A DNA stretch of 64,000 nt. Origin: Rhizobium ecuadorense (GTDB taxonomy: Bacteria; Pseudomonadota; Alphaproteobacteria; Rhizobiales; Rhizobiaceae). Where the stretch lies: NCBI RefSeq assembly GCF_001187535.1, contig NZ_LFIO01000871.1, positions 1 to 64,000 of the forward strand. The letters are read 5' to 3'. Positions 62,041-64,000 of this stretch are shown here, piece by piece. The first letter of the stretch is position 1; each line of letters starts with the position of its first letter. Below the pieces are notes generated by a model. The model did no database searches, had not been told where the DNA came from, and worked only from the letters and a program-made list of their open reading frames with translations. Made by a program: the position numbers and the translations under genes.

Positions 62041-62484
62041 ATGGCCAGCGACGCGCTCTATATCGATGACAGGATCACCATCGCCGGATGGGAGCTGACG
62101 GAACAGTTCGTTCTGGCGGGCGGTCCCGGCGGGCAGAATGTCAACAAGGTCTCGACCGCGGTCCAGCTGTTCTTCAATATCCCGAATTCGCCGTCGCTCA
62201 ATGATCGCGTCAAAACCAATGCGGTCAAGCTCGCCGGCCGGCGCCTGTCGAAGGACGGCGTGCTGATGATCGAGGCGAGCCGGTTTCGCAGTCAGGATCG
62301 CAACCGCGAGGACGCGCGCGAGCGGCTGAAGGAGCTGATTCTGGAGGCCGCCAAACCGCCGCCGCCGCCGCGCAAGAAGACCAGACCGACCAAGGGTTCG
62401 GTCGAACGCCGCCTGAAGGAAAAATCCGGCCGCTCGGAAGTCAAGAAAATGCGCGGCCGCCCTGGCGGCAGCAGCGGCGACTGA
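62041..62484 (+). CDS. arfB: Alternative ribosome-rescue factor ArfB
   Basis: Peptidyl-tRNA hydrolase acting on ribosomes stalled without a stop codon; 147 aa (YaeJ/ICT1 family). Catalytic GGQ in VLAGGPGGQNVNKVST near 29, and a long basic C-terminal tail (KPPPPPRKKTRPTKGS, VERRLKEKSGRSEVKKMRG) that enters the mRNA channel. It is one base from the alkB start codon, so the two were probably co-transcribed. Confidence 0.95.
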   Translation: MASDALYIDDRITIAGWELTEQFVLAGGPGGQNVNKVSTAVQLFFNIPNSPSLNDRVKTNAVKLAGRRLSKDGVLMIEASRFRSQDRNREDARERLKELILEAAKPPPPPRKKTRPTKGSVERRLKEKSGRSEVKKMRGRPGGSSGD

Positions 62485-62485
62485 C

Positions 62486-63097
62486 ATGCCCGAACTCTTG
62501 AGCGGTATTCGCCATCTTCCCGGCTATCTCGACCGGGCGCGCCAGGAGGCGTTGGTCGAGGTGATCCGCACCATTGTCGCCGAGGCGCCGCTTTATGCGC
62601 CGGTCATGCCCGGCACCGGCAAGCCGATGTCGGTGCGCATGACCAATTGCGGGCCGCTCGGCTGGGTGACCGACAAGGAGCGCGGCTACCGCTACCAGCC
62701 GACGCATCCGGCAACCGGCAGGCGCTGGCCGGATATGCCGTAGGAATTGCTCGCTATCTGGAATGATGTGGCCGGTTACGACAAGCCGCCGGAAGCCTGT
62801 CTGGTGAATTTCTACTCCGACGAAGCGCGCATGGGCCTGCATCAGGACAGGGACGAGAGGGATCTACAGGCGCCGGTTGTCTCGATCTCGCTCGGCAATA
62901 GCTGCCTCTTTCGTGTCGGCGGTCTCAACCGCAATGATCGCACGCTATCTTTCAAGCTTGCGAGCGGTGATCTGGTCGTTCTGGGCGGCGAGGGGAGGCT
63001 TTGTTTCCATGGCGTCGACCGCATTCATCCGGCGACCTCGACGCTGTTGAAGAATGGCGGCCGCATCAATCTGACGCTGCGCCGCGTCAATCCGTGA
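62486..63097 (+). pseudogene. alkB: AlkB-type alkylated-DNA dioxygenase, interrupted by an in-frame amber codon
   Basis: Fe(II)/2-oxoglutarate dioxygenase that repairs 1-methyladenine and 3-methylcytosine. One continuous frame of 203 sense or interrupted positions is broken only by TAG at 62741-62743 (position 86), between WPDMP and ELLAIWNDV. Downstream everything needed is intact: HQDRDE with the HxD iron ligands, the distal His in CFHGVDRIHP and the 2OG arginine in RINLTLRR. A single change such as CAG to TAG explains it. Alternatives are readthrough, sequence error, or a truncated non-functional 85-aa product. Convergent with coaA. Confidence 0.88.
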
Positions 63098-63115
63098 GGA
63101 TCGGAATAGCGCCTG

Positions 63116-64000
63116 CTATAGTTTCCGCAGCGCGACCTGCTCGATCAGATGATCCTTGCCCTTTTTCAGGATGAGATCGGCACGCGGCCGCGTCGGCAGG
63201 ATGTTCTGGCGCAGGTTTTTCAGGTTGATATTCGCCCAGAGATCTCCGGCGATTTCGAGCGCTTCCGCGTCGCTGATCGAGGCGTAGCGATGGAAAAAGG
63301 AGTTCGGATCGCGGAAGGCGGTCTCGCGCAGCCGCATGAAACGGGCGACGTACCAGTTGTGGATCTGGTCTTCGGCGGCATCGATATAGATCGAGAAGTC
63401 GAAGAAATCGGAGACCATCGGCACGATCTTGCCGCCGGCCGGCAGGTCGCGCGATTGCAGCACGTTGATGCCCTCGAAGATCAGGATGTCGGGCCGGTCG
63501 ACGATCTTGTATTCGTCCGGCAGCACGTCATAGACCAGGTGCGAATAGCTCGGTGCCTTGACATCCGGCTGCCCGGCCTTGATTGCCGAGAGAAAGCGCA
63601 GGATCGCCGCCGTGTCGTAACTCTCCGGAAAACCCTTGCGCTGCATCAGCTTTTCCCGCTGCAGCACGGCATTCGGATGAAGGAAGCCGTCGGTGGTGAC
63701 GAGATCGACCTTCGGGCTGGAAGGCCAGCGTCCCAGAAGCTCCTTGAGGATACGGGCGGTGGTCGATTTTCCGACGGCGACCGAACCGGCAATGCCGATG
63801 ACGAAGGGAGTCTTCGTCACATCGGACAGGCTGAGGAAGCGGTTGCGCTGTTCGAACAGCATCTGCGAGGATTCGACATGCGCCGACAGCAGCCGCGACA
63901 GCGACAGATAGATGCGCCTGACCTCGTCGAGATCGATCGGGTCGCCCATCGAACGCAGACGTTTGACCTCGTCGCTGGTCAGTGTCAGCGGCGTATCGGC
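63116..64000 (-). CDS. coaA: Pantothenate kinase (partial, 5' end outside window)
   Basis: First step of CoA synthesis; type I (CoaA). 294 residues are present with the C-terminus (stop at 63116). The frame stays open to the last base, where residues [17 protein letters not shown] precede the internal Met at 63949, so the start lies beyond the window. P-loop [25 protein letters not shown], and the substrate region [11 protein letters not shown] are visible. The family is about 310-330 aa long, so about 20-40 residues are missing. Confidence 0.94.
   Translation of the reverse strand, partial: ADTPLTLTSDEVKRLRSMGDPIDLDEVRRIYLSLSRLLSAHVESSQMLFEQRNRFLSLSDVTKTPFVIGIAGSVAVGKSTTARILKELLGRWPSSPKVDLVTTDGFLHPNAVLQREKLMQRKGFPESYDTAAILRFLSAIKAGQPDVKAPSYSHLVYDVLPDEYKIVDRPDILIFEGINVLQSRDLPAGGKIVPMVSDFFDFSIYIDAAEDQIHNWYVARFMRLRETAFRDPNSFFHRYASISDAEALEIAGDLWANINLKNLRQNILPTRPRADLILKKGKDHLIEQVALRKL

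Overview
The window is a stretch of GC-rich alphaproteobacterial chromosome, almost certainly from a Rhizobium (leguminosarum/etli type). This rests on gene order, on rhizobial proteins (ChvG/ChvI, an alphaproteobacterial-type AddAB, a TsaE-kinase fusion, a DivL homologue), and on a Rhizobium-type palindromic repeat. No rRNA, tRNA, insertion sequence, phage gene or CRISPR array was recognised. It is core genome rather than an accessory island.

The centre of interest is the probable chromosomal replication origin, in the 400-bp gap at about 20250-20649 between hemE and the PPDK-regulator gene. The gap has an AT-rich block and two perfect plus several imperfect DnaA boxes. Nearly all genes left of it back to parB are on the minus strand. 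Those right of it (PPSR, maf, aroE, coaE, dnaQ) are on the plus strand, so transcription diverges with the forks. A perfect parS site and two one-mismatch copies lie within about 7 kb, beside parA-parB.

Left to right: acs and the DUF1013 (TrcR) regulator are divergent (131-3023). A lone flagellin and propionyl-CoA synthetase follow (3101-6203), then a PLP-binding protein. The leuS-lptE-holA operon (7144-11336) comes next, then the minus-strand block parB, parA, rsmG, mnmG, mnmE, rho, hemJ, hemE. After oriC come PPSR-maf-aroE-coaE-dnaQ, secB, fxsA, a Tim44-like/mltA/smr/XRE set and gyrB (to 30934). Stress and catabolic genes follow (nitroreductase, DUF2218, glutathionyl-hydroquinone reductase, FAA hydrolase, PHB depolymerase). 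Then come trpF-trpB-trpA-accD-folC (37037-42092).

On the minus strand, a tightly packed group runs divL, tsaE-kinase fusion, murU-like, addB, addA, with trxA after it. It is followed to the right by ahcY and the regulatory PTS/envelope-signalling group (hprK, EIIA, HPr, chvG, chvI). The right end has pckA, arfB, an alkB interrupted by one in-frame amber codon, and the 3' part of coaA running off the edge.

I did not find a wholly unknown system. The most notable observations are the origin/parS architecture, the tyrosine-bearing DivL-like pseudokinase, the alkB nonsense codon, the TsaE-kinase fusion beside a MurU-like enzyme, a near-identical 52-bp palindromic repeat present twice, and several candidate operator palindromes (upstream of ahcY, pckA, phaZ and trpF).
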